DNA of 29,066 nt from the NCBI GenBank assembly GCA_900757465.1, contig CAAENY010000083.1, positions 1-29,066 on the forward strand. Direction: 5' to 3'. Each line of letters begins with the position of its first letter. Position 1 is the first letter of the stretch. The notes beneath the pieces are model-generated. The model saw nothing but the letters and a program-made list of their open reading frames with translations. It was not told the DNA's origin and made no database searches. Below, piece by piece: positions 1 through 7,663 of this stretch. The position numbers and the translations under genes were made by a program. This DNA is from an uncultured Collinsella sp. (lineage in GTDB: Bacteria > Actinomycetota > Coriobacteriia > Coriobacteriales > Coriobacteriaceae).

Positions 1-178
1 GCATGAGCTCGTCCCAGGTGCCGCCGACGCCCATCAGGAACACGGCGTCGTAGCCCTCGTCGGCGACCTTGTCGGCGAGCGCGGTCATCTTCTTGCCGGT
101 CTCGTAGAGCGCCTTGCCGTCCTCGAGATAGCCCTCCTGGTCGAAATGCATGATCTCGATCTTCTCGGTTTCCTTCAT
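1..178 (-). CDS. SIS-domain sugar-phosphate isomerase/deglycase, N-terminal part (runs off the window)
   Basis: Only the first 59 codons are inside the window; the gene continues past base 1. The start is ATG at 178, preceded by AGGAGAG at good spacing. The peptide begins MKETEKIEIMHFDQEGYLED and reaches a beta-strand/loop, AVFLMGVGGTWDE. This resembles the opening phosphosugar-binding strand of SIS-domain enzymes such as the FrlB-type fructosamine-6-phosphate deglycases. It lies 60 bp downstream of another SIS gene on the same strand, so the two are probably co-transcribed. The exact substrate cannot be read from this fragment. A role in handling phosphorylated amino sugars or Amadori products is inference from the family and the pairing. 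Confidence 0.7.
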   Translation of the reverse strand, partial: MKETEKIEIMHFDQEGYLEDGKALYETGKKMTALADKVADEGYDAVFLMGVGGTWDELM

Positions 179-238
179 TTGTCTCTCCTTTCTGGGGTTG
201 TTTCCACATCCCCCATGCCAACGGGCACCAAAACCCGC

Positions 239-1354
239 TTACATTCCGTAACACTCAGCCGCTTTGGCCTTAAGCGCATTGACTGACTCTTCGTAGCCCT
301 CTGCCTTGACCTCCATTTGCTTGGAGACGGCATCGAGATACGGATGGACATCCCACGAGTTCAGACGCTCGGCGATTATTGCCGCAACCGTCTGGAAGAA
401 CACGAGATTGGGAATTGCACTGAGCAGCGGAGCCACCTGAGGCACCACAACCTCGTGAGCCCTACCCTTGGGATGGGCCGTGAGCAGCACCGTTTTTGCC
501 GTAACGTTCGATAGCGCATCGGCGATATTCGCAAGACGCTCCGACCCCTGCGGATCGTCGACAATAAACACCAGGTAGCCTGGGGTTATCTGCATCTCGG
601 GACCGTGGACGAACTCCTCGCCCTCGTGATGCATGGCAGGAATCTTGATGGTCTCGCTCAGTTTGAGCGCCGCCTCCTCGGCAACACCGTAGTTGGGGCC
701 GTTGCCGACGACCATAGCGGGCGTGTGCTCAGAAAGCTCGAGCATGTGGTCTTGGACATATGCCTCGGCGGTCTTGCACATCACGGCATTAGCCTGGATA
801 GCCTCGCGCAGATCATCAAGACGCTGGGCAACGCCCTTGGCGTCAATCGTTCCGCGCGCCTGACCGCCGTAAATACCAAAGAGCACCAGGTACTCAACGA
901 GAACCTCGACGCCCAGAGTCACAAAGTCCACCGACTCGACACCCACACCGTAGTCAAGAACGATGTCAGCGTGTTCCTTGATGGGTGCCTCGACGTTTGC
1001 CGTGAGCGCAACTGCAGCCATATCGTGTGCGCGCATGTAATCGAGCGCCGCAATCGTATTGGTCGAATAGCCACTCTGCGAGACGGCGATGTTAAGCGCA
1101 TGCTGTGGATAGGTGTGTTCAAAATCGACGAAGGCCTCGGGCGTCACAACGGACACCTGCATCTGCAGCGCATCTTGCAGGTAATCGCGGGCGCAATCGG
1201 CGGCATGGCGCGACGAACCCGAAGCAACGATGCGCAGTGCGTCAAAAGAACCGGACTGGAAAATATCAACGAGCTGCACTACCAGCTCAGACGAACGCTC
1301 GAGGTTCTCTCCCATACGCACATGGGCAAGCTGAACGTAATCGAGCATCTTCAT
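239..1354 (-). CDS. Double-SIS sugar-phosphate isomerase or deglycase (GlmS/FrlB-like)
   Basis: A 371-residue protein with two SIS domains and no glutamine-amidotransferase domain. The first domain shows the phosphosugar loop SGSSRHA (about residues 45-51) and SQSGYS (92-97). The second shows NGPNYGVAEEAALKLSE, then HHEGEEFVHGPEM, which matches the catalytic-region pattern of GlmS-like isomerases and FrlB-type deglycases. These act in the cytoplasm on phosphorylated amino sugars or fructosamines. I chose ATG 1354 (MKMLDY) because GAGGTGAG sits just upstream; an in-frame ATG at 1393 lacks a good ribosome site. It precedes a second SIS gene and follows two GntR regulators. Paired SIS deglycases with a GntR-type regulator recall glucoselysine/fructoselysine use, but no transporter is visible to confirm this. 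Confidence 0.85.
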   Translation of the reverse strand: MKMLDYVQLAHVRMGENLERSSELVVQLVDIFQSGSFDALRIVASGSSRHAADCARDYLQDALQMQVSVVTPEAFVDFEHTYPQHALNIAVSQSGYSTNTIAALDYMRAHDMAAVALTANVEAPIKEHADIVLDYGVGVESVDFVTLGVEVLVEYLVLFGIYGGQARGTIDAKGVAQRLDDLREAIQANAVMCKTAEAYVQDHMLELSEHTPAMVVGNGPNYGVAEEAALKLSETIKIPAMHHEGEEFVHGPEMQITPGYLVFIVDDPQGSERLANIADALSNVTAKTVLLTAHPKGRAHEVVVPQVAPLLSAIPNLVFFQTVAAIIAERLNSWDVHPYLDAVSKQMEVKAEGYEESVNALKAKAAECYGM

Positions 1355-1471
1355 CGTCTCACCTCGTAACAAATCATTAGTATTTGATATCAATCACAGT
1401 TACAGGTTACGGCTTTTTGATACCTCTTTGTCGATTAATTTATCCCCTTCGGCGAACGGTCGATTTTGAGC

Positions 1472-1500
1472 CATGTAAGGTTGTATATACAGTCGGTCAA
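1472..1500 (-). promoter_or_regulatory. Candidate promoter with GntR-type palindrome upstream of the SIS operon
   Basis: On the minus strand TTGACC (1495-1500) lies 17 bases from TACATG (1472-1477, a weak -10). Between them is TTGTATATACAG read on the plus strand (1481-1492), a palindrome of the kind bound by HutC/TreR-class GntR repressors. The site lies in the 193-bp gap between the GntR gene and the SIS operon. A repressor bound here would block transcription of the isomerase genes. The -10 match is poor, so the exact promoter is uncertain. Confidence 0.45.
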
Positions 1501-1547
1501 ATTGCCCAAACAGACCGGCTGTTACCGCGCGCGATGCAAAGCCCCAG

Positions 1548-2261
1548 CTAGTACGTATAGGTGTAGCCGCCCGCATCGCCACGATTGAAGGACTTTACAT
1601 ACTCGATAGCCTGACCGCTCGCGTCATAGCTCACGCATTCCAAAAGCAAAACAAGATCCCCTTGTTCCAAGCCAAGCAAGCCCGCGTCGCGTGCACCCAC
1701 CGCCTCGATATCGAGCTTCTCCTGCGCCATGACCGGCTTTCGGCCCAGCATCTCATAGGTCTCGTACAAACTGAAGACCGACACGTCAATATTTTCGATT
1801 GTGGGAAACAGCAGGCACGGGATGAACGCCATCTCAATCGATACGGGATCGCCGTTGACGCAGTTCAAACGCCGAATCGAATACAGTAAATCGTCCTCGG
1901 CAATGCCAAACAGGTTGGCATAATAAGGGCCCGCATAACGCTTGGAACGCGCGAGGATGCGGACGGACGGCTCGCCGCCCGAAGCACGAACCGACTCGCG
2001 AAAGCCTCCTGTTCGCTCGTAGGCAACGGGCACTTTCTGCGCCACAAACGCGCCCTTTCCGCGGACGCGTCGAATCTGCCCGCGCCGAACCAGCTCATCG
2101 ACAGCACTTCGAATGGTCAAGCGTGTCGTACCAAATTCCTCGGCGAGGTCTTTTTCGGACGGAATCATGGAACCCGTAGGATATATGCCACGCTCGATAC
2201 GCTCCTCGACGCGGCGTCGAATGCGCATATAAACCGGGGTGGCATCTACTGTTTCAGCCAT
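1548..2261 (-). CDS. GntR-family transcriptional regulator, HutC subfamily (first of two)
   Basis: A 237-residue regulator. An N-terminal winged helix (about residues 8-75) includes the IPSEKDLAEEFGTTRLTIRSAVDELVRRGQIRRVRGKGAFV pattern typical of GntR proteins. It is followed by a UTRA effector domain (ISIEMAFIPCLLFP, then YVKSFNRGDAGGYTYTY at the end). HutC-type members usually bind a sugar phosphate or small metabolite and release DNA. ATG 2261 has AGGTGAAC upstream. The first 16 bases overlap the 3' end of the neighbouring GntR gene, so the two are translationally coupled. The SIS isomerase genes follow 193 bp downstream, with a palindromic operator candidate in between, so they are the likely target. 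Confidence 0.9.
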   Translation of the reverse strand: MAETVDATPVYMRIRRRVEERIERGIYPTGSMIPSEKDLAEEFGTTRLTIRSAVDELVRRGQIRRVRGKGAFVAQKVPVAYERTGGFRESVRASGGEPSVRILARSKRYAGPYYANLFGIAEDDLLYSIRRLNCVNGDPVSIEMAFIPCLLFPTIENIDVSVFSLYETYEMLGRKPVMAQEKLDIEAVGARDAGLLGLEQGDLVLLLECVSYDASGQAIEYVKSFNRGDAGGYTYTY

Positions 2262-3013
2262 TGTTCACCTGCCACGCTCCTCATGCCGTTCTTTTCGCCG
2301 TTATCGGCAAAGCGGAACTTTGTGGGCAAAATTACCGATTTGCAATGCTCCACAAAACGCATGTCCTTATCAAATTCGATCGTGCTCTCATAGAACACCG
2401 GCGTTCCCTCTTCTTGCTGGAGCAGCTCGGCCTCTTCGACGTTCAAACGCGAGATGGAGATATGCTCACGTCCATGCTCAACACACACGCCGCCTTCTTT
2501 GAGCAAGACATCGTAAAGGCTCTCACACTCAAAATCGTGCTCGGGAAGCGATGGGCACAGGGACAGGTTAACGTGAGCCGTCTCGATTGACGCCGGCTCG
2601 CCCTCGATAAGTCGAACGCGCTGCATGCGGAGCAAAGGAGCGCCTACAGCCACCCCAAGCTTGTCGGCAAGCGCCTCATCCGCCTCGATGGTCCCGGTGG
2701 AAACCAGACGAGAAGAGGGGTGCAGGCCGGCAGTCCGCACAGCATCGGAGAAGTTATACGTTTCCTGGAAGATATTCAGCGGCTTGGGAGGACACACATA
2801 CGTACCCGATCCGCGACGGCTCTCGAGCGTTCCACACGAGATGAGCCGCGTGATACCGGCACGCAACGCCGTACGCGAAACGCCAATCTCTTCGCACAGC
2901 ACGCGCTCGGCCGGCAGGCGATCGCCGCTGGCAAGCTGATGGTGCTGGATATACCAAAGAATTCCCTCAACAGCACGATCTTTGGGGGGAATTGCATAAG
3001 ATTCGCCTGCCAT
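2246..3013 (-). CDS. GntR-family transcriptional regulator, HutC subfamily (second of two)
   Basis: A 255-residue regulator with a winged helix at about residues 12-75 (DRLPAERVLCEEIGVSRTALRAGITRL, then a GSGTYV wing) and a C-terminal UTRA-type ligand domain. The domain contains LLRMQRVRLIEGEPASIETAHVNL and ends in VFYESTIEFDKDMRFVEHCKSV. ATG 3013 follows GAGGAG with an 8-base spacer. Its stop overlaps the start of the next GntR gene by 16 bp. The two are clearly different sequences, not a recent tandem duplication. Having two adjacent HutC regulators suggests two effectors or two target promoters. The unknown small protein lies 38 bp upstream on the same strand. Confidence 0.9.
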   Translation of the reverse strand: MAGESYAIPPKDRAVEGILWYIQHHQLASGDRLPAERVLCEEIGVSRTALRAGITRLISCGTLESRRGSGTYVCPPKPLNIFQETYNFSDAVRTAGLHPSSRLVSTGTIEADEALADKLGVAVGAPLLRMQRVRLIEGEPASIETAHVNLSLCPSLPEHDFECESLYDVLLKEGGVCVEHGREHISISRLNVEEAELLQQEEGTPVFYESTIEFDKDMRFVEHCKSVILPTKFRFADNGEKNGMRSVAGEQWLKQ

Positions 3014-3051
3014 TGCACAGACTCCTCATTCAGAAACGTATGCCGCCAAAA

Positions 3052-3540
3052 TTAGGCCAGCCCTCCCATGGCATCAAATTCGGCCTTGATCTTCTCGGCG
3101 ACATTCCGATACGACTTATATAGGCTTGAACCGCGTTTGACTTCGTCGGTCATAACGGGAATCTCTAATTTGGAAACCTCGTCTTTTCCCGTCTGAACCG
3201 CCACAACAACGCCCATACCAAGACACATATTACGCTTGGCAGCGTTTATTTTCGCCGCCTTGGCAGGATTTGCCAGGATACGCTGGGCAAATTCCTGTTT
3301 TGAAGCCACTTCCTCGGCCTCCGGATCGCCCGCCTCGGCTACTTCGCACTGCAACACGTCCGCATAGTCAAAAATCTTCGGCTCGCCGCCGCGTTGATGC
3401 ACAGCCCACTTGCGGCGCGTGGCATCCTGGTAGATAGCCGGCAAAAATGTAAACCGCGGCGGGTCCAAAATCGTATCCGTGATGGTAAACACATCGGGAT
3501 CAAAGGCATCCTGCGGGTTTTTCTTCTTGAACAGCCCCAT
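3052..3540 (-). CDS. Conserved-looking cytoplasmic protein of unknown function
   Basis: A 162-residue protein I do not recognise. ATG 3540 (MGLFKKKNPQDAF) is chosen because GGGAGG lies just upstream; the longer in-frame start at 3573 adds 11 residues and has no clear ribosome site. There is no signal peptide and no membrane segment. The N-terminus is lysine-rich. The middle (PRFTFLPAIYQDATRRKWAVHQRGGEPKIFDYADVLQCEV) looks like beta-rich sequence of the sort seen in small PH-like or DUF4428-associated proteins, but this is only a hint. The C-terminus is helical (YKSYRNVAEKIKAEFDAMG). It may share a transcript with the two GntR genes. Confidence 0.75.
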   Translation of the reverse strand: MGLFKKKNPQDAFDPDVFTITDTILDPPRFTFLPAIYQDATRRKWAVHQRGGEPKIFDYADVLQCEVAEAGDPEAEEVASKQEFAQRILANPAKAAKINAAKRNMCLGMGVVVAVQTGKDEVSKLEIPVMTDEVKRGSSLYKSYRNVAEKIKAEFDAMGGLA

Positions 3541-3661
3541 ATCAGCCTCCCGTACTAGCATTAAATAACTCATGCTGAATATAGCACCAATTTCAAGCCA
3601 CTGCTTTATCGCATCGGCGCGCGGCGTCTATGGCTCGCCCAGCGGAAGAGTTCACGGACGA

Positions 3662-3734
3662 GGGCCGGGGTGCCTGCCTTGTTTTGAGAAGTGGGCTCCG
3701 CGAACTTCTCAGAACAAGGCAGGCACCCCGGCCC
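3662..3734. repeat. Long near-perfect inverted repeat (31-bp arms, 11-base loop)
   Basis: Arms 3662-3692 and 3704-3734 are complementary at 30 of 31 positions; the one difference is a G-U wobble. The loop is 11 bases. The arms are GC-rich at the outside (GGGCCGGGGTGCC) and A/T-richer inside. It lies between the 3' end of the LacI-family gene (minus) and the start of the small unknown gene (minus). It could terminate the LacI-family transcript, but it is much longer than an ordinary terminator and lacks a clear T run. Arm length and outer sequence resemble the repeat at 6041-6171, without that repeat's 69-base core. Confidence 0.85.
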
Positions 3735-3788
3735 CGCCGGCAAATAGCAGACACTCCGCATGCAATCTATGCAAACAAACAAGTACGT

Positions 3789-4817
3789 TTAGCTACATTC
3801 GGTAAGTTCGAGCACGCTGCCCTTAACGATAAGCGCCGGCTCCAGGACGACCTCTTCGGCACGCCTGCCGCCCCTACCGGCAAGACGCTTGGACATGCAG
3901 CCAAAAGCATGCTCCGCAAGGACACCAGGATCCTGCTCAATCGCGGTCAGCGCCGGCTCAAAGAGAACGTCGGCCGCCGAGTTGTCATAGCTTACGACCG
4001 AAATATCGCCCGGAATGCTCTTCCCCATCTCGTGCAGGCGCTTGAGCAAACCAAGGGCGATGTTATCCGAGCTTGCGAACACGGCGGTGGCATCAGTTGC
4101 GAGCACCGCCTCCGAGGCCTCGTAGGCGCTCGGAATGTAGTACTCGCTCTCAAACTCCAAACGTGCGTCGATAGGCAGGCCAACCTCGCGCAGCGCGCGC
4201 TCATAGCCGGCAAGTCGCTTACGCCCCGTATTGGAACGGCGCGCGTTAACCAAGCAGGCAATGCGACGGTGACCCTGCTCGATCAGATAGCGAGTGGCCA
4301 TGTAGCCACCCATCTCGTGGTCGAACATCACTTTGTCGCACTCGAGCCCCTCAATGGCACGGTCGACCATCACGGCAGGGATAGGCAGATGGCTGACTTC
4401 TTCGCGCAGGGCGCGGTCGTCGGAGAACTCGTCGCCCACAACCAGGAAGACACCATCAACGCCGCGCGTTACCAGCTGGCGCAACAGCTCCAGATCGTCG
4501 TCGGCACTTCCACCCGAGCTGGTAATGAAGAGCGCATAGCCGTCCTCGCGGCAGCGCTTTTCCAGGCTACCGGCGAGCGAGGCAAAAAAGCGGCTCTCGA
4601 TGTTAGGGACGATAAGGCCCAGCGTGCGCGACTCGCGCATGACCAGACTACGCGCAATCTGATTAGGAACATAGTGGTTGCGCGCCGCAACCTCCTTGAT
4701 GAGCTTGCGGTTTTCTTCCGAGATGCGACAGGGCCGATTATTGAGAACAAGCGAGACCGACGAGGGGGAAAGCCCCACCTCCTGGGCGATCTGCTTGAGG
4801 GTGACTTTGTTGGCCAT
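3789..4817 (-). CDS. LacI-family transcriptional regulator
   Basis: A 342-residue regulator of standard LacI length. An N-terminal helix-turn-helix (VTLKQIAQEVGLSPSSVSLVLNN, about residues 4-26) and hinge precede a periplasmic-binding-protein-like sensor domain. Typical segments of that domain are SRTLGLIVPNIESRFFASL, YLIEQGHRRIACL, GRKRLAGYERAL, VFASSDNIALGLLKRLHEMG and ISVVSYDN. Such regulators bind a sugar or nucleoside and act as repressors. ATG 4817 follows AAGGAG; the open frame extends far upstream, antisense to murB, but that is not coding. The gene is divergent from murB across about 180 bp. Its target is unknown: no sugar gene lies directly next to it, and a CG-centred palindrome lies at the murB start region. 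Confidence 0.93.
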   Translation of the reverse strand: MANKVTLKQIAQEVGLSPSSVSLVLNNRPCRISEENRKLIKEVAARNHYVPNQIARSLVMRESRTLGLIVPNIESRFFASLAGSLEKRCREDGYALFITSSGGSADDDLELLRQLVTRGVDGVFLVVGDEFSDDRALREEVSHLPIPAVMVDRAIEGLECDKVMFDHEMGGYMATRYLIEQGHRRIACLVNARRSNTGRKRLAGYERALREVGLPIDARLEFESEYYIPSAYEASEAVLATDATAVFASSDNIALGLLKRLHEMGKSIPGDISVVSYDNSAADVLFEPALTAIEQDPGVLAEHAFGCMSKRLAGRGGRRAEEVVLEPALIVKGSVLELTECS

Positions 4818-4951
4818 CTCGCTCCTTCCAGGTTTACGCGCAATCTCTTGAAAGTATAGCGACCGCCCCTCTACCTCGGTGATAAACACTTTACCAATCC
4901 GGTAGACGGCTGTTTTATCGCCGCCAGCGCACCAAATCCGTCCGGGTGGGG

Positions 4952-4968
4952 TATATTGCAATCGATTG
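4952..4968 (+). promoter_or_regulatory. Candidate murB -10 element with overlapping CAATCGATTG palindrome
   Basis: TATATT (4952-4957) is a plausible -10. The perfect 10-base palindrome CAATCGATTG (4959-4968), with a central CG as in LacI-type operators, falls at the expected transcription start. No good -35 is visible. The divergent LacI-family gene makes it a natural candidate to bind here; this is inference. Confidence 0.4.
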
Positions 4969-5000
4969 ATGACAACGACCACCAAAAGGCGGATATTCGT

Positions 5001-5963
5001 ATGCACGAGAACGACTTTTTTAACGAGGACCTGCTGTGCGCGCTTGCTGGCGTTGCCGGCGAGGACAACGTACTCATGAGCGAGCCCATGCGCGAGCACA
5101 CCACGTTTAAGATCGGCGGCCCGGCCGACGTCTTTGTCACGCCCGATACCGAGCAGGGCCTCGTCGCCACGCTCGATACCTGCTATCGCTGCGATCTGCC
5201 CCTCACCATCGTGGGCAACGGCTCCGACCTGCTCGTCGGCGACAAGGGCATCCGTGGCGTCGTCGTGGCGCTGGGCGAGGGACTCTCCGACATTACGGTC
5301 GACGGCACGCACGTCACGGCGGCAGCTGGCGCCTTGCTTTCCGATGTCGCCGCGGCGGCAGCCGAGGCCGGTCTCACCGGCATGGAGCCCATCTCGGGCA
5401 TCCCCGGATCGGTCGGCGGCGCCTGCTACATGAACGCCGGCGCCTACGGTGCCTGCATGGCAGACGTGCTGGAGTCTGTGCGCGTCTACAAGCCCGCCCG
5501 CATGCTCGACGACGGCACCCGCGGCAGCGGCAACATCATCGAGTTCGATGTCGATGAGCTCAACCTGGGCTATCGCAAGAGTCGCATCGCCGACGACGGC
5601 TTTATCGTTCTTTCTGCCACCTTCAACCTCGCACCGGGCAACGCCGCGATGATCAAGGCCGACATGGACGACTACCGCCAGCGCCGCGAGGACAAGCAGC
5701 CGCTCGACATGCCGAGTGCCGGCTCCACCTTCAAGCGCCCCGAGGGTTACTTTGCCGGCAAGCTCATCATGGATGCCGGCCTGCGAGGACACGCCGTTGG
5801 CGGCGCGCAGGTGAGCGAGAAGCACTGCGGCTTCATCGTCAACGCCGACCACGCCACCGCCGCCGACGTCGACGAACTCATCCGCCACATCCAAACAACC
5901 GTCAAAGACCAATTCAACGTAGACCTAGAACCCGAAGTCCACCGAGTAGGCGAATTTTTATAA
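5001..5963 (+). CDS. murB: UDP-N-acetylenolpyruvoylglucosamine reductase
   Basis: MurB reduces UDP-GlcNAc-enolpyruvate to UDP-MurNAc with NADPH and FAD, the second committed step of peptidoglycan precursor synthesis in the cytoplasm. The FAD-binding signature is clear: HTTFKIGGPADVFV near the N-terminus, then VGNGSDLLVGDKGIRGVVV and GMEPISGIPGSVGGACYMNAGAYG. The C-terminal substrate domain carries PSAGSTFKRPEGYFAGKLIMDAGLRG, with the proton-donor serine, and ends with the conserved glutamate region LEPEVHRVGEF. At 320 residues it is normal length. ATG 5001 has AAAGGCGG upstream; an in-frame TTG at 4956 is a longer alternative. A strong terminator follows directly. The gene stands alone apart from the divergent LacI-family regulator. 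Confidence 0.95.
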   Translation: MHENDFFNEDLLCALAGVAGEDNVLMSEPMREHTTFKIGGPADVFVTPDTEQGLVATLDTCYRCDLPLTIVGNGSDLLVGDKGIRGVVVALGEGLSDITVDGTHVTAAAGALLSDVAAAAAEAGLTGMEPISGIPGSVGGACYMNAGAYGACMADVLESVRVYKPARMLDDGTRGSGNIIEFDVDELNLGYRKSRIADDGFIVLSATFNLAPGNAAMIKADMDDYRQRREDKQPLDMPSAGSTFKRPEGYFAGKLIMDAGLRGHAVGGAQVSEKHCGFIVNADHATAADVDELIRHIQTTVKDQFNVDLEPEVHRVGEFL

Positions 5964-5966
5964 AAA

Positions 5967-5988
5967 GAAGGCCCCGAAAGGGGCCTTC
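5967..5988. terminator. Terminator hairpin after murB
   Basis: A perfect 9-bp stem (GAAGGCCCC / GGGGCCTTC) with a GAAA tetraloop begins 4 bases after the murB stop. The A-rich 5' side (AAAAA) means it could also serve the convergent minus-strand gene. No strong T run follows on the plus strand. Confidence 0.8.
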
Positions 5989-6040
5989 ACCATATTTATT
6001 CAGACAACCCAGTCCGGTGTGTCACGCCTTGGACCCGGAA

Positions 6041-6171
6041 GGTCCGGGGCTGGGGGCGAGGCATAAGGTTGGTCGCGAGTTCCGCACGCAAAGAAGGCCA
6101 CTTAATGTGGCCTTCGTCTTGCGCAGGACTGTAGAGCAGACAACCTTATGCCTCGCCCCCAGCCCCGGACC
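6041..6171. repeat. Dispersed hairpin repeat, complete copy (31-bp perfect outer arms, 69-base structured core)
   Basis: Outer arms 6041-6071 and 6141-6171 are perfectly complementary over 31 bases. The 69-base core (6072-6140) begins TCGCGAGTTCCGCACGCAAAG and ends TGCGCAGGACTGTAGAGCAG. It holds an inner 9-bp hairpin (GAAGGCCAC, loop TTAAT, GTGGCCTTC, 6093-6115). The same core occurs inverted at the window end and, degenerate, at 24095-24123. It lies between two convergent genes. It encodes nothing evident and looks like a structured RNA or a non-autonomous repeat. Confidence 0.9.
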
Positions 6172-6190
6172 AACTTGCTTCAAACCGCAG

Positions 6191-7396
6191 CTACGACAGC
6201 GCAATACCGCCGAGCCAGCCCCAACGCACGCCAGAGCCAGTGCCATAGAAGCTAATAAACGAATCAAGCGACTTAGACGTAATGGCACCCTCGTTGCTCA
6301 TAACGATACCGCCGCCAACGTAGATACCCACATGACCGTAGATAAGGCCCGGAGCACCCGTGCCGCTGTGCGAGGAATCGGCCACGATCATGCCCACCTG
6401 CAGCGCCGAGCGATCGGAGCTATAGCACCAGGCGTTGAACATGTCACACGCGTTGCCGCCAAAATAGCCCACGCCGGCGTTACGGAAGACATTGGTAACC
6501 CACGCCGCGCACCAGTTCTGACCCGGCGAAGGCGTGGAGTAGCACGCGTTGACGACGGCCTGCTGTTTGCCCGAGCCGGCATTCTGTTGCGGGGTTCCGG
6601 GCGCATACGATCCGCCACCCGAGCTTGAACCACCCGAGTAGGAATTGTTCTTGTTCGCGGCGGCAGCGGCAGCGGCGGCCTTCCTGGCAGCCTCCTCAGC
6701 CTGGGCGGCAGCGAGGATCTCGGAATCGCGCTGAGCCATGAGCTCCTTGACGTCGTCGGAAAGACCGTTCAGCACGGTCTGGACTTCTTGCTGCTTGGCC
6801 TGCATATCCTGCATCTGAGCCGTCTGCTGGTCCTTGAGTTTCTCCAGGTCGGCCTTTTGTGCTTCGAGCTCGGTCTTCTGTGCGTCGAGCTCAGACTGAA
6901 TCGTCTGGATATCCTCGATGGCATCGCGGTCACTCTTGTTGATCTTCTCAACGTAATGCGCGTTGGCGACGAGTTCCTCAAACGAGCCAGAGGCCAGCAG
7001 CAAAGACAGGATGTTCGTGCCGCCGGACTTGTAGCTGGCGGCCACGCGATCGGAAAGGTCGTTGCGCTTCTTCTTGAGCTCGGCCTTCTTTTCATCGATC
7101 TGGGCCTGCGTGTCGTCAATCTTGCCCTGGACATTCTCGATGTCGTTGAGGGTCTGGGCATTCTTGTTGGCCAGCGCCGCATACTCATTTGCGATGCTGT
7201 CGAGCTGGGCCTGAACCTCGTCGAGCTGGGCCTGGGCAGCATTCAGTTTATCGGTGGTTTCTTTGGAAGCCTCCGCCGCATGGGCGCGAGCGGGCAGGCC
7301 AAAAAGAACTGCCGCAGAAGCGGCGCCGAACAGGGCCTTGAGGGCAGTGCGGCGCGAGAGCTCCTGGGAAAGGATGGAATCGCTGTTTGGTGACAT
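6191..7396 (-). CDS. Secreted coiled-coil peptidoglycan hydrolase with CHAP/NlpC-type C-terminal domain
   Basis: A 401-residue exported protein. The N-terminus has a twin-arginine signal (LSRRTALKALFGAASAAVLFGL, RR at 15-16) with likely cleavage after AHA near residue 40. Residues about 45-240 are a long coiled coil of the PcsB/CwlO type, rich in Q, E, K and L. An Ala-rich and then Ser/Gly-rich linker leads to a papain-like peptidase domain. In it QNWCAAWVTNVF supplies the likely nucleophile Cys296 and IYGHVGIYVGG the His355. Proteins of this design cut peptidoglycan cross-links or peptides during division and are gated by the coiled coil. ATG 7396 follows CGGAG. The gene is monocistronic and convergent with murB. 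Confidence 0.9.
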   Translation of the reverse strand: MSPNSDSILSQELSRRTALKALFGAASAAVLFGLPARAHAAEASKETTDKLNAAQAQLDEVQAQLDSIANEYAALANKNAQTLNDIENVQGKIDDTQAQIDEKKAELKKKRNDLSDRVAASYKSGGTNILSLLLASGSFEELVANAHYVEKINKSDRDAIEDIQTIQSELDAQKTELEAQKADLEKLKDQQTAQMQDMQAKQQEVQTVLNGLSDDVKELMAQRDSEILAAAQAEEAARKAAAAAAAANKNNSYSGGSSSGGGSYAPGTPQQNAGSGKQQAVVNACYSTPSPGQNWCAAWVTNVFRNAGVGYFGGNACDMFNAWCYSSDRSALQVGMIVADSSHSGTGAPGLIYGHVGIYVGGGIVMSNEGAITSKSLDSFISFYGTGSGVRWGWLGGIALS

Positions 7397-7620
7397 ATGT
7401 ACTCCGTTACATGTTTATTTATATGTCGCTCAACTCATACATATTAGCGTACATATGGCGCGTCCCAACGATTTCCACGAACGGCAGGAAACTACAAGGT
7501 CAGCGGCTCGTAAGCAAATGCCAAAGATCAGGTTATGCGTACGCAAGCTCTTCTGATGAGTACGTTAGCACAATCCTCTGCTTTTCCTACAGCGCACGAT
7601 TTGGGCGTCCCTGCCTGCGC

Positions 7621-7626
7621 TATACT
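7621..7626 (+). promoter_or_regulatory. Candidate -10 element of galE
   Basis: TATACT lies 38 bases before the galE start codon. No strong -35 is seen at 16-18 bases upstream. The rest of the 267-bp gap between the hydrolase gene and galE shows AT-rich CATATG/ACATAT stretches near 7395-7460, probably the divergent hydrolase promoter, and nothing else I can name. Confidence 0.4.
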
Positions 7627-7663
7627 CCCCTGAAGAAGTGTTCCTGATTCGATAGGAGACTAC

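Noticed and set aside
4818..5912. N-terminal extension of the LacI-family gene to a 707-residue frame
   Set aside because: The extra part is antisense to murB, has biased codon-shadow composition, and the true start with ribosome site and helix-turn-helix lies at 4817.
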